Program-made: the position numbers and the translations under genes | The notes under the pieces: model-generated | The model's input: the letters and a program-made list of their open reading frames with translations, nothing else | Databases searched by the model: none | What the model was told of the DNA's origin: nothing | Shown here: positions 33,005 through 41,901 of the stretch, piece by piece | Position numbering within the stretch: the stretch's first letter is position 1 | Layout: the number at the start of each line of letters is the position of its first letter | Assembly (NCBI GenBank): GCA_044228795.1 | Contig: JBGAUE010000010.1 | Span: forward strand, 1-64,000 | Length of the DNA: 64,000 nt | Direction: 5' to 3' | DNA from: M0108 sp044228795 | GTDB lineage: Bacteria; Pseudomonadota; Gammaproteobacteria; Chromatiales; Chromatiaceae

Positions 33005-34777
33005 CTAGCCTTGTGTCGGCTGAACAGCCCGGCGGAGGGTGGCCTTTTCCTCCTCTGTCCATTCGGTAGGGCTGGTGCGGTTGAAGAGGTTGCCGCTGCG
33101 GGTGGCGAGGGCCTCTTGGTTAAGGCGTTGGACGGCGCCGGTGAGTTCCGGCTCCAGTCCCTCGGTTGGGATGTGGGCCAGCAGGCGGGGGTCCGACAAT
33201 TGGATCAGGATCTGAAAGTCCTCTTCGTCCCGCCAGCGCTCCAGCAGGGCGGCGCTGCTGAGACTGGTTTGGGTGGCAAGGGTGGCGATGATCCGCTCCA
33301 GCAAACGGATGCCAGGGTTGTCCAGATGTTGCCAGTCATGGCCGAGGCCCGCCAGGGCGCTGGCCAGGGTCGGGTGTTGGACCAGCAGGGCGATGGCGAG
33401 GCGGAGCGGTGTGCTGGCGGGACGGCGCGCGGATGCGTAACCAGGTCGGCGGCGGCTGGAAGAACCCGCCGCGGATGGGGGGTGAGTGGGGCCTGCAACC
33501 AGGTGGGGCAGGGCGACACCGACGAGACGGGTTAGGCGGTTGCGCAGCAGGTCCCGGAGCAAGCCCTGGGGCAGGCGCGCCAGCAGGGGTGTGACGCGGG
33601 AGCCCAGACGGGCGCGGCCGTCCAGGCTGGTGAGGTCAATGCCCTGGGACAGGTGCTCAAGGAGAAAATCAGAGAGGGGTTTGGCTTGGCGAATACGCTC
33701 TTCGAAGGGTTCGCGTCCTTCCTTGCGTACCAGGGTATCCGGGTCCTCGCCTTCGGGCAGAAAGAGGAAGCGGATCTCTTGCTGACCGCTGGCCTGGGGT
33801 AGGCAGGTTTCCAGTGCCTTCCAAGCGGCGTCACGACCGGCGCGGTCGCCATCGAAGCAGAAGACGAGTTCCGGAGCCTGGGGGAGCAGCAGGCGCAGGT
33901 GATCCGGGGTCGTGGCGGTACCTAGGGTGGCCACGGCATAGTCGATGCCAAATTGGGCCAGGGCGATGACGTCCAGGTAGCCCTCCACTACCAGCAGGCG
34001 CTCGGGCTGGCGGTGCACCTTGAGGGCTTCGTGCAGACCATAAAGTTCCCGGCCCTTGTGGAAAATGGGTGTCTCTGGAGAATTCAAGTATTTGGGCTTG
34101 CCATCGCCCAAGATGCGGCCACCCAGGCCAATGACCCGCCCCCGACGGTCGCGGATGGGGAAAAGTACACGGTCGCGGAAGCGATCATAGACCTTACCAT
34201 CCTGAGCGATGACCAAACCGGCCTGGAGCAGATGTTCGCGTTCCGGTTCGGCCCGGCCTAGGCGGTCGAGAAGGAAATCCCAGGCCGGTGGGGCATAGCC
34301 GATGCCGTAGGCGGTGGCGATGTGGCCGCTTAGGCCACGTTCTTTCAGGTAGTCCACCGCCCGTCCGGCCTGGGGGTGATGGCGAAGTTGCTGTTGGTAA
34401 ATCTGGGCGGCTTGTGCCATGACGGCATAGAGAGGGCGGGTATTGGGGCCCTTGTGGATCGGCGCACCCTCGTCTTCGGGGATTTCCATCCCAGCCTGAC
34501 GCGCCAACTCCTCGACGGCCTCTGGGAAATTTAGATTGTTGTATTCAATCAGGAAATCTATGGCGTTCCCATGGGCACCGCAGCCAAAACAGTGGTAAGT
34601 CTGGCGCGCGGGTGTTACCGTGAAGGAAGGGGTCCTTTCCTCGTGGAAGGGACAGCAGGCCGAAAACAGGCTGCCGGCGCGCTTTAAGGGAACATGGCGG
34701 TTAATGATATCGACGATATCAATGCGAGCGAGTAAGTCACTCTTGAAGTCGGAGGTAATTCTGCCAACCATTGGCAT
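33005..34777 (-). CDS. dnaG: DNA primase DnaG
   Basis: This 590-residue primase makes RNA primers for replication at the fork with DnaB. The N-terminal CHC2 zinc finger uses C42, H45, C63 and C66 (CPFH...CFGC). The TOPRIM catalytic core follows (LLVVEGYLDVIAL, then VFCFDGDRAGRDAAWKAL), and a C-terminal DnaB-interaction domain of about 150 residues completes it. Length is normal (E. coli 581). ATG 34771 is an alternative start two codons in. It lies between yqeY and rpoD in the macromolecular-synthesis operon. Confidence 0.96.
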   Translation of the reverse strand: MPMVGRITSDFKSDLLARIDIVDIINRHVPLKRAGSLFSACCPFHEERTPSFTVTPARQTYHCFGCGAHGNAIDFLIEYNNLNFPEAVEELARQAGMEIPEDEGAPIHKGPNTRPLYAVMAQAAQIYQQQLRHHPQAGRAVDYLKERGLSGHIATAYGIGYAPPAWDFLLDRLGRAEPEREHLLQAGLVIAQDGKVYDRFRDRVLFPIRDRRGRVIGLGGRILGDGKPKYLNSPETPIFHKGRELYGLHEALKVHRQPERLLVVEGYLDVIALAQFGIDYAVATLGTATTPDHLRLLLPQAPELVFCFDGDRAGRDAAWKALETCLPQASGQQEIRFLFLPEGEDPDTLVRKEGREPFEERIRQAKPLSDFLLEHLSQGIDLTSLDGRARLGSRVTPLLARLPQGLLRDLLRNRLTRLVGVALPHLVAGPTHPPSAAGSSSRRRPGYASARRPASTPLRLAIALLVQHPTLASALAGLGHDWQHLDNPGIRLLERIIATLATQTSLSSAALLERWRDEEDFQILIQLSDPRLLAHIPTEGLEPELTGAVQRLNQEALATRSGNLFNRTSPTEWTEEEKATLRRAVQPTQG

Positions 34778-34826
34778 CAGCGGGCGGAAGGGGAAGGCCT
34801 GGCCCCCGGATGGTCGGGGTTTTGCT

Positions 34827-35270
34827 TCAGGGACTCAGTCGCTGCTTGACCTGAGCGCTGACAGCGCCAACGTCGGCTCGGCCCTGAACCTGGGGCTTGA
34901 GGATGGCCATGACCTTGCCCATTTCTTTCATGGATGCGGCCCCCGATGCGGCGATGGCCGCCTCGATCAGGGCGGCGATGTCGTCATCAGTCAGGGCTGT
35001 GGGCAGGTATTCCTGGCAGACGCCAATTTCATAGCGTTCCTGTTCCGCCAGATCCTCGCGCTTGGCAGCCTCGTATTGGGTAATAGAGTCGCTGCGCTGC
35101 TTGAGCATCTTGTCCAGCACCGCGAGTACCTGGGTGTCGTCCAGTTCGATCCGCTCGTCAACCTCGCGTTGCTTGATAGCGGCGTTGATGAGACGAATGA
35201 CGCCCAGTCGCCGCTTTTCGCCCGCCTTCATGGCGGTCTTCATGTCCTCGACGAGGCGCTGCTTGAGCAT
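34827..35270 (-). CDS. yqeY: YqeY/GatB-tail protein
   Basis: The 147-residue product is a stand-alone relative of the C-terminal tRNA-binding tail of GatB amidotransferase. Markers are MKAGEKRRLGVIRLINAAIKQ, the helical middle, and the end motif SMKEMGKVMAILKPQVQGRAD. Full length for the family. Its role is not firmly known; an effect on tRNA-dependent amidation has been proposed. It sits between rpsU and dnaG, a common gammaproteobacterial variant of the operon. Confidence 0.92.
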   Translation of the reverse strand: MLKQRLVEDMKTAMKAGEKRRLGVIRLINAAIKQREVDERIELDDTQVLAVLDKMLKQRSDSITQYEAAKREDLAEQERYEIGVCQEYLPTALTDDDIAALIEAAIAASGAASMKEMGKVMAILKPQVQGRADVGAVSAQVKQRLSP

Positions 35271-35323
35271 GGCTTCTAGCTCGAAACTGAGTCTGGACTT
35301 GCTGGAGGGGCTAAGGGGTTGGC

Positions 35324-35539
35324 TTAGAAGGTGCGTTCCCAGCGGCGGGTCTCACGTTGCAGCTTCTTATGGTGACGCTTGACCGCGGCGGCCTTACGAC
35401 GCTTACGCTCTGAGGTGGGTTTCTCGTAGAACTCACGGCGGCGAACCTCGGCCAGAACGCCGGCCTTCTCGCAAGAGCGCTTGAAGCGGCGCATGGCAAC
35501 TTCAAAGGGTTCATTTTCCTTAACGCGGACGCTGGGCAT
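35324..35539 (-). CDS. rpsU: 30S ribosomal protein S21
   Basis: The 71-residue product MPSVRVKENEPFEVAMRRFKRS is typical S21, a basic protein needed for translation initiation on the 30S subunit. The correct start is ATG 35539, preceded by AAGGA; a frame running to 35689 adds 50 residues of no similarity. First gene of the rpsU-yqeY-dnaG-rpoD operon, divergent from tsaD as in E. coli. Confidence 0.96.
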   Translation of the reverse strand: MPSVRVKENEPFEVAMRRFKRSCEKAGVLAEVRRREFYEKPTSERKRRKAAAVKRHHKKLQRETRRWERTF

Positions 35540-35609
35540 AAAACATTTATCCTTTCGATTTCTGGTTAGGGCTCGCGAGAGCCATGCATGAGATTTGGAA
35601 AGACGTGGA

Positions 35610-35639
35610 ATTCTAACTGATCCAATCAGGGACATGCAA
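35610..35639 (-). promoter_or_regulatory. Putative sigma-70 promoter of the rpsU operon
   Basis: On the - strand TTGCAT (-35, 35639-35634) and TAGAAT (-10, 35615-35610) are separated by 18 bases, about 70 bases before the rpsU start. A short hairpin (GGCTC/GAGCC, near 35570-35583) lies in the predicted 5' leader. The -10 matches consensus at five of six bases, the -35 only at TTG. Confidence 0.45.
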
Positions 35640-35715
35640 AGCTCATTCACGCCCTGGCGCCGAATGGCCTTACCATGAGCCTTCGCCAAGCTTGCCAGGG
35701 TGACCGCTGATAGCC

Positions 35716-36741
35716 ATGCGCGTATTGGGAATCGAAACCTCCTGCGACGAAACCGGTGTTGCCGTATATCAAGGCGGGCGCGGTATGCTTGCCCATGCCG
35801 TTTATAGCCAGATCGAGATTCACGCCCGGTATGGCGGCGTGGTGCCCGAATTGGCCTCGCGCGATCATGTCCGTAAGACCCTGCCCATGATCCGTCAGGT
35901 GCTGGACGAAGCGGGTCTGGCCAAGCCGGATATCAACGGGGTGGCCTTTACCGCCGGTCCGGGTTTGATCGGGGCCCTCATGGTGGGGGCCGCCCTCGGG
36001 CGCAGCCTGGCCTGGGCCTGGGACGTGCCGGCGATCGGGGTGCATCACATGGAGGGTCATCTACTCGCCCCCTTGTTAGAAGAACCCGCACCGGATTTTC
36101 CCTTTGTCGCTCTGCTGGTCTCCGGTGGTCACACCCAGTTGGTCGGGGTGGCGGGCATTGGCCGCTACCAACTCCTGGGCGAATCCCTGGACGATGCCGC
36201 GGGCGAGGCCTTCGATAAGACTGCCAAGCTCCTCGGTTTGCCTTATCCCGGTGGACCGGCCCTGGCGGCTCTGGCCGAGCAGGGTGATCCGGGGCGGTAC
36301 CGCTTTCCCCGGCCCATGACCGACAGGCCAGGCTTGGATTTTAGCTTTAGCGGGCTCAAGACCTTCGCGCTCAACACCTGGCGCGAGGAACTCGCGGCGC
36401 GCTCCGACCCGGAGCAGACTCGGGCCGATATCGCCCGCGCCTTCGAGGAGGCGGTCGTGGATACCCTGGCGATTAAGTGCCGGCGGGCGGTGCGTCAGAC
36501 CGGCTTTCCCCGCCTGGTCCTGGCCGGTGGTGTCAGTGCCAATCGGCGGCTGCGTGCCACCATGGATGCGGCCTTGGCCAAGGAGGGTGCGCGGACCTTT
36601 TATCCCCGCCCTGCCTTTTGTACGGACAATGGGGCCATGATCGCCTTCGCGGGCTGGCATCGGCTTCGGGCGGGACAAACCGAACCCTTGTCCTTTGCAC
36701 CGCGGGCACGCTGGGACATGGCGGGACTGCCCCCGGTTTGA
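35716..36741 (+). CDS. tsaD: tRNA threonylcarbamoyladenosine transferase TsaD
   Basis: With TsaB, TsaC and TsaE this enzyme makes the t6A37 modification of ANN-decoding tRNAs. Key features are GIETSCDETGVA at the N terminus, the metal ligands H111 and H115 in VHHMEGH, LLVSGGHTQL, and the C-terminal RTFYPRPAFCTDNGAMIA. At 341 residues it has family length. It is divergent from rpsU; its partner gene tsaE lies at 39092 in this window. Confidence 0.97.
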   Translation: MRVLGIETSCDETGVAVYQGGRGMLAHAVYSQIEIHARYGGVVPELASRDHVRKTLPMIRQVLDEAGLAKPDINGVAFTAGPGLIGALMVGAALGRSLAWAWDVPAIGVHHMEGHLLAPLLEEPAPDFPFVALLVSGGHTQLVGVAGIGRYQLLGESLDDAAGEAFDKTAKLLGLPYPGGPALAALAEQGDPGRYRFPRPMTDRPGLDFSFSGLKTFALNTWREELAARSDPEQTRADIARAFEEAVVDTLAIKCRRAVRQTGFPRLVLAGGVSANRRLRATMDAALAKEGARTFYPRPAFCTDNGAMIAFAGWHRLRAGQTEPLSFAPRARWDMAGLPPV

Positions 36742-36808
36742 GATTGGCGGGGGTACTTAAGAGGATGCCGGAAGTGCTATCCGGAGGCTGGGTGAGTGGC
36801 TAGGACCA

Positions 36809-37414
36809 TTAGTTCGACCCATTTTCCTCGGTACCGATCCGGTCCTCGGCCCCCGAAAGCAAGTTCTGAATGTTGCTTTTGTGACGCCAGAAGAGGATGA
36901 GACTGATCAGGCTCTGCATGGCGATCAGCCAGGGGTCATCCCAGAAGGCCCAGAGTATGAAGGGGGCGAGGGCCATGGAGATGAGGGCGGAGAGGGAGGA
37001 GATTTTCAACACCTTGGCGACAAACAGCCAGATGGCCGCCACGCTGAGGCCTAGGGGCCAGTAGAGCCCGAGCTGGACGCCGAGGGCCGTGGCCACGCCC
37101 TTGCCACCGCGAAAACCGAAAAAAATAGGGTAAAGGTGGCCGAGGAAGGCCGCGAGACCCGTCGCGGCCAATGCGGCTGTACCTAGCCCCAGGGCATGGG
37201 CCACAAGGAGGGGGATCAGGCCCTTAAGGCTATCACCCAGCAATGTGATGGCGGCGGCCTTCTTGCCGCCAATCCTTAGGACATTGGTGGCCCCGGGGTT
37301 GTTCGAGCCCTGGGTGCGCGGGTCCGGCAAGCCCATTAGACGGCAGACGATAATGGCGCTGGAGATCGAACCCAGCAGGTAAGCGGCGAGGATGGCGAGC
37401 AAGGCAATCATCAT
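36809..37414 (-). CDS. plsY: Acyl-phosphate glycerol-3-phosphate acyltransferase PlsY
   Basis: The 201-residue integral membrane enzyme transfers an acyl group from acyl-phosphate to glycerol-3-phosphate, the first step in phospholipid synthesis. The conserved loops are LLGSISSAI, GSNNPGATNVLR, DSLKGLIP, GHLYPIFFGFRGGKGVAT and WRHKSNIQNLLSG, between about five hydrophobic segments. I start at ATG 37414 (MMIALLAILAAYLLGS); a frame reaching 37582 would add a non-hydrophobic, non-conserved 56 residues. Divergent from nnr. The product is somewhat acidic at its C terminus (GAEDRIGTEENG). Confidence 0.95.
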   Translation of the reverse strand: MMIALLAILAAYLLGSISSAIIVCRLMGLPDPRTQGSNNPGATNVLRIGGKKAAAITLLGDSLKGLIPLLVAHALGLGTAALAATGLAAFLGHLYPIFFGFRGGKGVATALGVQLGLYWPLGLSVAAIWLFVAKVLKISSLSALISMALAPFILWAFWDDPWLIAMQSLISLILFWRHKSNIQNLLSGAEDRIGTEENGSN

Positions 37415-37580
37415 GAGCCCCATTGGAAACCCAATCGGCAGGGCGGTCAAGCCATCACCCGCGTCTGTTGTAAGCCCTGGGCTGGTTCTGCTAGCCTCCA
37501 GGCGCCGAACTCCTGGATCATGTTCATGTCCTGGATAGCGCCCTCTCCAATCCGTGCCCCTCAGTATCTCGGGATACCCC

Positions 37581-39095
37581 ATGATGTCACGTCCTCTGCC
37601 TTCCAGCGACTCTTTGCCCTATGCCCTCTACACGGCGGCGCAGGTACGCGCCCTCGACCGGGCGGCTATTGCTAGCGGTATGCCTGGCGGCGCCTTGATG
37701 GCAAAGGCGGGGGAGGCCGCCTTTCAACTGCTCCGCGCCCGATGGCCAGAGGCGCGACGGATCACCCTTCTATGCGGGGCGGGCAACAATGGCGGTGATG
37801 GCTATGTGCTGGCTCGTCACGCCCGCGCGGCTGGCCTGGCCGTGACCCTGCTTCAACTGGGAGATATCACGCGGTTGGGGGCGGATGCCAGGGCGATGCT
37901 CGAGGCCTGGCTCGGGATGGGCGGCAAGCTGGAAACCTTTCAGGAATTACCCAGACGCTCGGAGGTCATCGTGGACGCCCTCCTCGGCATTGGTCTCGAA
38001 CGGCCGGTCGAGGGTGAGTGGGCGCGGGCAGTGCAGGCGGTTAACAGTCAGCGCGCCCCAGTACTCGCTATCGATATCCCGACTGGGCTCCACGCCGATT
38101 CAGGTCGGGTGCTGGGCACGGCCATCCGGGCCGCCGCCACCCTGTCCTTCATCGGTCTTAAGCAAGGCCTCTTTACCGGCGCGGGTCCCGATTGCTGCGG
38201 GGACATCTATTTCGACGGCCTGGGGGTGCCGGCGGTCATCTACGCTCGCGAGATCCTGTCTGCCCGGCGGCTGGATTGGGCCAGGGCCTCCAACCGAGTG
38301 GAACCAAGGCGCCGTGATGCCCACAAGGGCGATTTTGGCCATGTGCTGGTGGTGGGAGGTGCCCCGGGATTTAGCGGCGCGGCGCGACTGGCGGGGGAAG
38401 GGGCCCTGAGGGCTGGCGCGGGGCTGGTCTCGGTGGCGACCCATCCAGCCCACGCCACTCATCTCAACACGGGCCGTCCGGAACTCATGGTCCGAGGTAT
38501 TGTTGACGCCAAGGATTTGACGCCCCTGCTGGCGCGGGCCAGCGTGGTGGCTATTGGCCCCGGTCTTGGTCAGGATCCCTGGGGTGTTGGCCTCATCGAG
38601 CGGGTGCTGGGGGAGGACAAGCCCCTGGTGGTGGATGCGGACGCCTTGAATTGGCTGGCCAAGGCGCGTTTGCGTCGCCAAGATTGGGTGCTGACACCGC
38701 ATCCCGGCGAGGCCGCGCGGCTGCTGGGCTGTAGCACGGGCGAGATCCAGAATGATCGCTTCTCCGCCCTCCATCACTTGAGAGACCTGTATGGGGGGAC
38801 CATCGTCCTCAAAGGGGCGGGGACCCTGATACTGGGTCCCTCCCAGCGCCCCCCGGGCGTCTGCTCCCAGGGCAATCCTGGCATGGCCTCTGGGGGCAGC
38901 GGCGATGTGCTGACGGGTATGCTTGCCGCCTTGCTGGGGCGGGGTCTGGATTCCGAGGAGGCGGCGACGGCGGCTGTATGCCTGCATGCAGCGGCTGGGG
39001 ATAGGGCGGCAGCCGATGGCGAGCAAGGGCTGTTGGCGACTGACTTGATCGCTGCCATCCGTTCCACCCTCAATGCGGCGGTGGCAAGGCCATGA
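37581..39095 (+). CDS. nnr: Bifunctional NAD(P)H-hydrate epimerase/dehydratase
   Basis: This repairs damaged (hydrated) NADH and NADPH. The N-terminal epimerase half has YTAAQVRALDRAA, CGAGNNGGDGYV and DALLGIGLERPVEG; the C-terminal ADP-dependent dehydratase half has HKGDFGHVLVVGG, VVDADALNWL, LTPHPGEAARLLG and MASGGSGDVLTG. About 504 residues, normal for YjeF. The start is placed at ATG 37581; an upstream ATG at 37554 adds nine unconserved residues. The stop overlaps tsaE (ATGA), reproducing the nnr-tsaE-amiB operon of E. coli. Confidence 0.95.
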   Translation: MMSRPLPSSDSLPYALYTAAQVRALDRAAIASGMPGGALMAKAGEAAFQLLRARWPEARRITLLCGAGNNGGDGYVLARHARAAGLAVTLLQLGDITRLGADARAMLEAWLGMGGKLETFQELPRRSEVIVDALLGIGLERPVEGEWARAVQAVNSQRAPVLAIDIPTGLHADSGRVLGTAIRAAATLSFIGLKQGLFTGAGPDCCGDIYFDGLGVPAVIYAREILSARRLDWARASNRVEPRRRDAHKGDFGHVLVVGGAPGFSGAARLAGEGALRAGAGLVSVATHPAHATHLNTGRPELMVRGIVDAKDLTPLLARASVVAIGPGLGQDPWGVGLIERVLGEDKPLVVDADALNWLAKARLRRQDWVLTPHPGEAARLLGCSTGEIQNDRFSALHHLRDLYGGTIVLKGAGTLILGPSQRPPGVCSQGNPGMASGGSGDVLTGMLAALLGRGLDSEEAATAAVCLHAAAGDRAAADGEQGLLATDLIAAIRSTLNAAVARP

Positions 39096-39550
39096 AGCTC
39101 GAAATCCAGGGCGAGTCGTCCCAAGAGGCCTTGGGGGGGAAATTGGCCCGCCTGCTGCTTCCGCCCCTGATCGTTTATTTGGTCGGAGATCTGGGCACGG
39201 GCAAGACTACCCTCACCCGTGGCGTCCTGCGTGGGCTTGGCCATCGCGGCTCGGTACGCAGCCCAACCTACACCTTGCTGGAGCCTTACGACCTGGGTTT
39301 GCTGCACCTCTACCATTTGGACCTCTATCGGCTGGGCGATCCGGAGGAGTTGGAGTACCTGGGGTTACGGGATCTCCTGGACCGGGAGAGCGTCCTCTTC
39401 GTCGAATGGCCGCAAAAGGGTGGCAGCGTCCTGCCACCGCCGGATTTGGTGATTCGGCTCGACTATCGCGGTTCTGGACGCGGTTTGGAGCTGATTCCCT
39501 ATAGCCTTGCGGGCGAGCAACTCGTCAGTGGCTTGGCTGCATCTCCATAA
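39092..39550 (+). CDS. tsaE: tRNA t6A synthesis ATPase TsaE
   Basis: A 152-residue P-loop ATPase that drives the TsaBD complex in t6A formation. Walker A GDLGTGKT is at 32-39; RSPTYTLLEPY and LFVEWPQKG are family motifs. Its start overlaps the nnr stop by four bases, so translation is coupled. amiB follows after 83 bases. Confidence 0.95.
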   Translation: MKLEIQGESSQEALGGKLARLLLPPLIVYLVGDLGTGKTTLTRGVLRGLGHRGSVRSPTYTLLEPYDLGLLHLYHLDLYRLGDPEELEYLGLRDLLDRESVLFVEWPQKGGSVLPPPDLVIRLDYRGSGRGLELIPYSLAGEQLVSGLAASP

Positions 39551-39633
39551 TAAGAGAATGAGGCTATCACCCTAAGATTTTAATAATCGATTGGTTTGGT
39601 TGGAGAGGGGTGCTGGTGCTATCTTTATGAGGA

Positions 39634-40983
39634 ATGCTTCACTGGGTGATGCTTAACTACTTGGTTGCAATGTCGAGACTGACGGCCTTTTTCCTGCTCT
39701 TGTTGCCTTGGCCCGCCTTGGCCGCTCCCGTGGAAATCCAGGGGGCCCGGCTCTGGATCGCGCCGGATCAGACTCAGTTGGTGATCGATGCCGATAGCGC
39801 CATTGAGCACAAGATATTTCCGGTTTCGGCACCGGACCGGTTGATTATCGATATCCCCGAGGGCCGGGTGACCGGCAAGCTGCCACTGGCGGACCCCGCA
39901 GACCGGCTGGTTAAGGGCGTGCGTAGTGGTGTGCTCCCGAATGGCCAACTGCGTATCGTCATCGATCTCAAGCAGGGGGTGCGTGCCAAGAGTTTCGTCC
40001 TGGAACCAAACGAACGCTATGGGCATCGGCTGGTGGTGGACATGGCGCCCAAGGTTGGCGTGCGCCCGGCGGAGGGGTCCTCCTCGTCGCCCACTGTCAA
40101 GCCCGCCAGCAAGGGTCCGCGGGATCTCATTATCGCCATTGATCCGGGGCATGGTGGCGAGGATCCTGGTGCCATTGGCGTCAATGGCACCAGTGAAAAG
40201 GATATTACCCTCGCCATAGCCCGCAAGTTGGCAAACCTGATCAATCGCGAGACCGGGATGCGCGCCCAATTAGTTCGTGACGGCGATTACTATCTGGGCC
40301 TTTACAAAAGAATCGAACTGGCGCGCCAGTACGACGCCGACCTCCTGATCTCTATCCATGCCGATGCCAATCAACAGGGTCAGGACGCGGCAGGCTCTTC
40401 AGTTTTTGTCCTCTCCAAGGACGGGGCCACGAGTAACCAGGCCAAGTGGCTCGCTGACAAGGAGAATAATGCGGATCGCATCGGGGGCATCAACACGGGG
40501 GACAAGGGCCCGGACTTGTCTAAAATTCTTTGGGAAATGGCCCGGAGCGGGACCATGGAATTCAGTAACCTGGCCGCGCAGGAGGTGCTGTCCAATCTTA
40601 GTCAGATCGGGGCCGTGCATCACGGCAATGTGCAAAAGGCCGGGTTTGCCGTGCTTAAGGCCCCGGATATCCCTTCCATGTTGGTGGAAACGGCCTTCAT
40701 CACCAACCCGGAAGAGGAGAAGCTGTTGAATAGCCCTGATTACCAGGCCAAGCTCGCGGGGGCCATCATGGCGGGGATCAAGGGTTACTTCGTTAGCCAT
40801 CCTCCACCGGGCACCCGCTGGGCAAGTAAGAGCGGACGTCGCCAGCATGTGATTGGCAAGGGTGATACCCTGGGACGCATCGCTAAACAATACGCTGTGA
40901 GCGTTTCCTCATTGCGGAGCCTTAATAGGGTGGATGAGGGTAGCCTGCGCGTTGGCCAGGTGCTGACCATCCCGGAGAGTTGA
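39634..40983 (+). CDS. amiB: N-acetylmuramoyl-L-alanine amidase with AMIN and LysM domains
   Basis: This periplasmic zinc amidase splits septal peptidoglycan during daughter-cell separation. From the N terminus: a signal peptide (MSRLTAFFLLLLPWPALA), an AMIN domain (PVEIQGARLWIAPDQTQLVI), a linker, an Amidase_3 domain with IAIDPGHGGEDPGA, LISIHADA and ETAFITNPEEE, and a C-terminal LysM repeat (HVIGKGDTLGRIAKQYAVS). The LysM and the position after tsaE favour AmiB over AmiC. Starts at 39634, 39649 and 39670 are all possible; the last gives the cleanest signal peptide. mutL, which often follows, is absent here. Confidence 0.9.
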   Translation: MLHWVMLNYLVAMSRLTAFFLLLLPWPALAAPVEIQGARLWIAPDQTQLVIDADSAIEHKIFPVSAPDRLIIDIPEGRVTGKLPLADPADRLVKGVRSGVLPNGQLRIVIDLKQGVRAKSFVLEPNERYGHRLVVDMAPKVGVRPAEGSSSSPTVKPASKGPRDLIIAIDPGHGGEDPGAIGVNGTSEKDITLAIARKLANLINRETGMRAQLVRDGDYYLGLYKRIELARQYDADLLISIHADANQQGQDAAGSSVFVLSKDGATSNQAKWLADKENNADRIGGINTGDKGPDLSKILWEMARSGTMEFSNLAAQEVLSNLSQIGAVHHGNVQKAGFAVLKAPDIPSMLVETAFITNPEEEKLLNSPDYQAKLAGAIMAGIKGYFVSHPPPGTRWASKSGRRQHVIGKGDTLGRIAKQYAVSVSSLRSLNRVDEGSLRVGQVLTIPES

Positions 40984-41026
40984 TCGCCGTGGTATGGCCC
41001 TGCCCTTAGGTCAAAGGGTCGAGCGA

Positions 41027-41824
41027 TCAGGCCGGAATCGCTGCGCTCAAATGCGGTTGCAGGGCCAGCAACAGGGCCCGATGCAACTTGAGATTCCCGC
41101 CTAGGATGTTTCCGGTCTGAAAATAGCGGTCACCACCGGCCAGATCGGTGACGGTACCACCCGCCTCGGTTATCAGTAGGGCGCCGGCAGCCATGTCCCA
41201 TTCCGCCAAACCCAGTTCCCAAAAACCATCGGTGCGCCCGCAGGCGACGTAGGCCAGATCCAGGGCCGCCGAGCCGGGCCGTCTCAAGCCGGCGGTGTTC
41301 ATGATCATGGTGCGGAACATGGCGAGATAGGTATCCAGTTGGCGCTGATCACGGTAGGGGAAGCCGGTGCCTATCAGGGCGCCTTCCAGGCCGAGACGGT
41401 TGGCGACCCGAATGCGGCGGTCGTTGAGTTGTGCGCCGCCCCCCCGCTCGGCCGTGAACATCTCCTCTCGCAGGGGGTCGTACACCAGCCCGCATTCCAA
41501 GCGCCCACGATGGCGCAAGGCTATGGAGATGCTAAATTGCGGAAAGCCATGCAGATAATTGGTGGTGCCGTCGAGGGGGTCGATGACCCACTGGAAGTCG
41601 CTCTTGCCACGGGCGCCACTTTCCTCGGCCAGGATGGCGTGGTCCGGGTATTTTGAACTCAATTCGTGGATGATAGCGTCCTCGGCGGCCCGGTCGACCT
41701 CACTGACAAAGTCATTTTGGCTTTTGGACTGGATATGGAGTTGGTCCACGCGGTCGAGGTAGCGCAGCAGGATACGCCCCGCGGCGCGGGCCGCGCGGAT
41801 GGCAATAGTGAGTGTCGGTTGCAT
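41027..41824 (-). CDS. suhB: Inositol-1-monophosphatase family protein SuhB
   Basis: A 265-residue Mg-dependent phosphatase. The metal-binding signature is complete: E67/E68 in AEESG, IDPLDGTTN at 81-89, and WDMAAGALLITEAGG near the C terminus. In E. coli SuhB also works as an antitermination factor on rRNA operons. It is convergent with amiB and divergent from trmJ, the same neighbour as in E. coli. Confidence 0.94.
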   Translation of the reverse strand: MQPTLTIAIRAARAAGRILLRYLDRVDQLHIQSKSQNDFVSEVDRAAEDAIIHELSSKYPDHAILAEESGARGKSDFQWVIDPLDGTTNYLHGFPQFSISIALRHRGRLECGLVYDPLREEMFTAERGGGAQLNDRRIRVANRLGLEGALIGTGFPYRDQRQLDTYLAMFRTMIMNTAGLRRPGSAALDLAYVACGRTDGFWELGLAEWDMAAGALLITEAGGTVTDLAGGDRYFQTGNILGGNLKLHRALLLALQPHLSAAIPA

Positions 41825-41863
41825 GGTGACGCACGATACCGGAAAGCCCAGTTACATTAAAGC

Positions 41864-41892
41864 TTGACAATTTGGCTATCTTCTTCTGAAGT
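41864..41892 (+). promoter_or_regulatory. Putative promoter of trmJ-cysE
   Basis: A perfect -35 TTGACA lies at 41864-41869, with a poor -10 candidate TGAAGT 17 bases later (41887-41892), ending ten bases before the trmJ ATG. The -10 match is weak, so the start could lie elsewhere in this 77-base suhB-trmJ gap. Confidence 0.35.
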
Positions 41893-41901
41893 TTCGCGGT
41901 T

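Noticed and set aside
40981..41031. Terminator between amiB and suhB from TGATCGC/GCGATCA
   Set aside because: The arms are about 37 bases apart with only a weak inner stem and no T run; not a convincing terminator.
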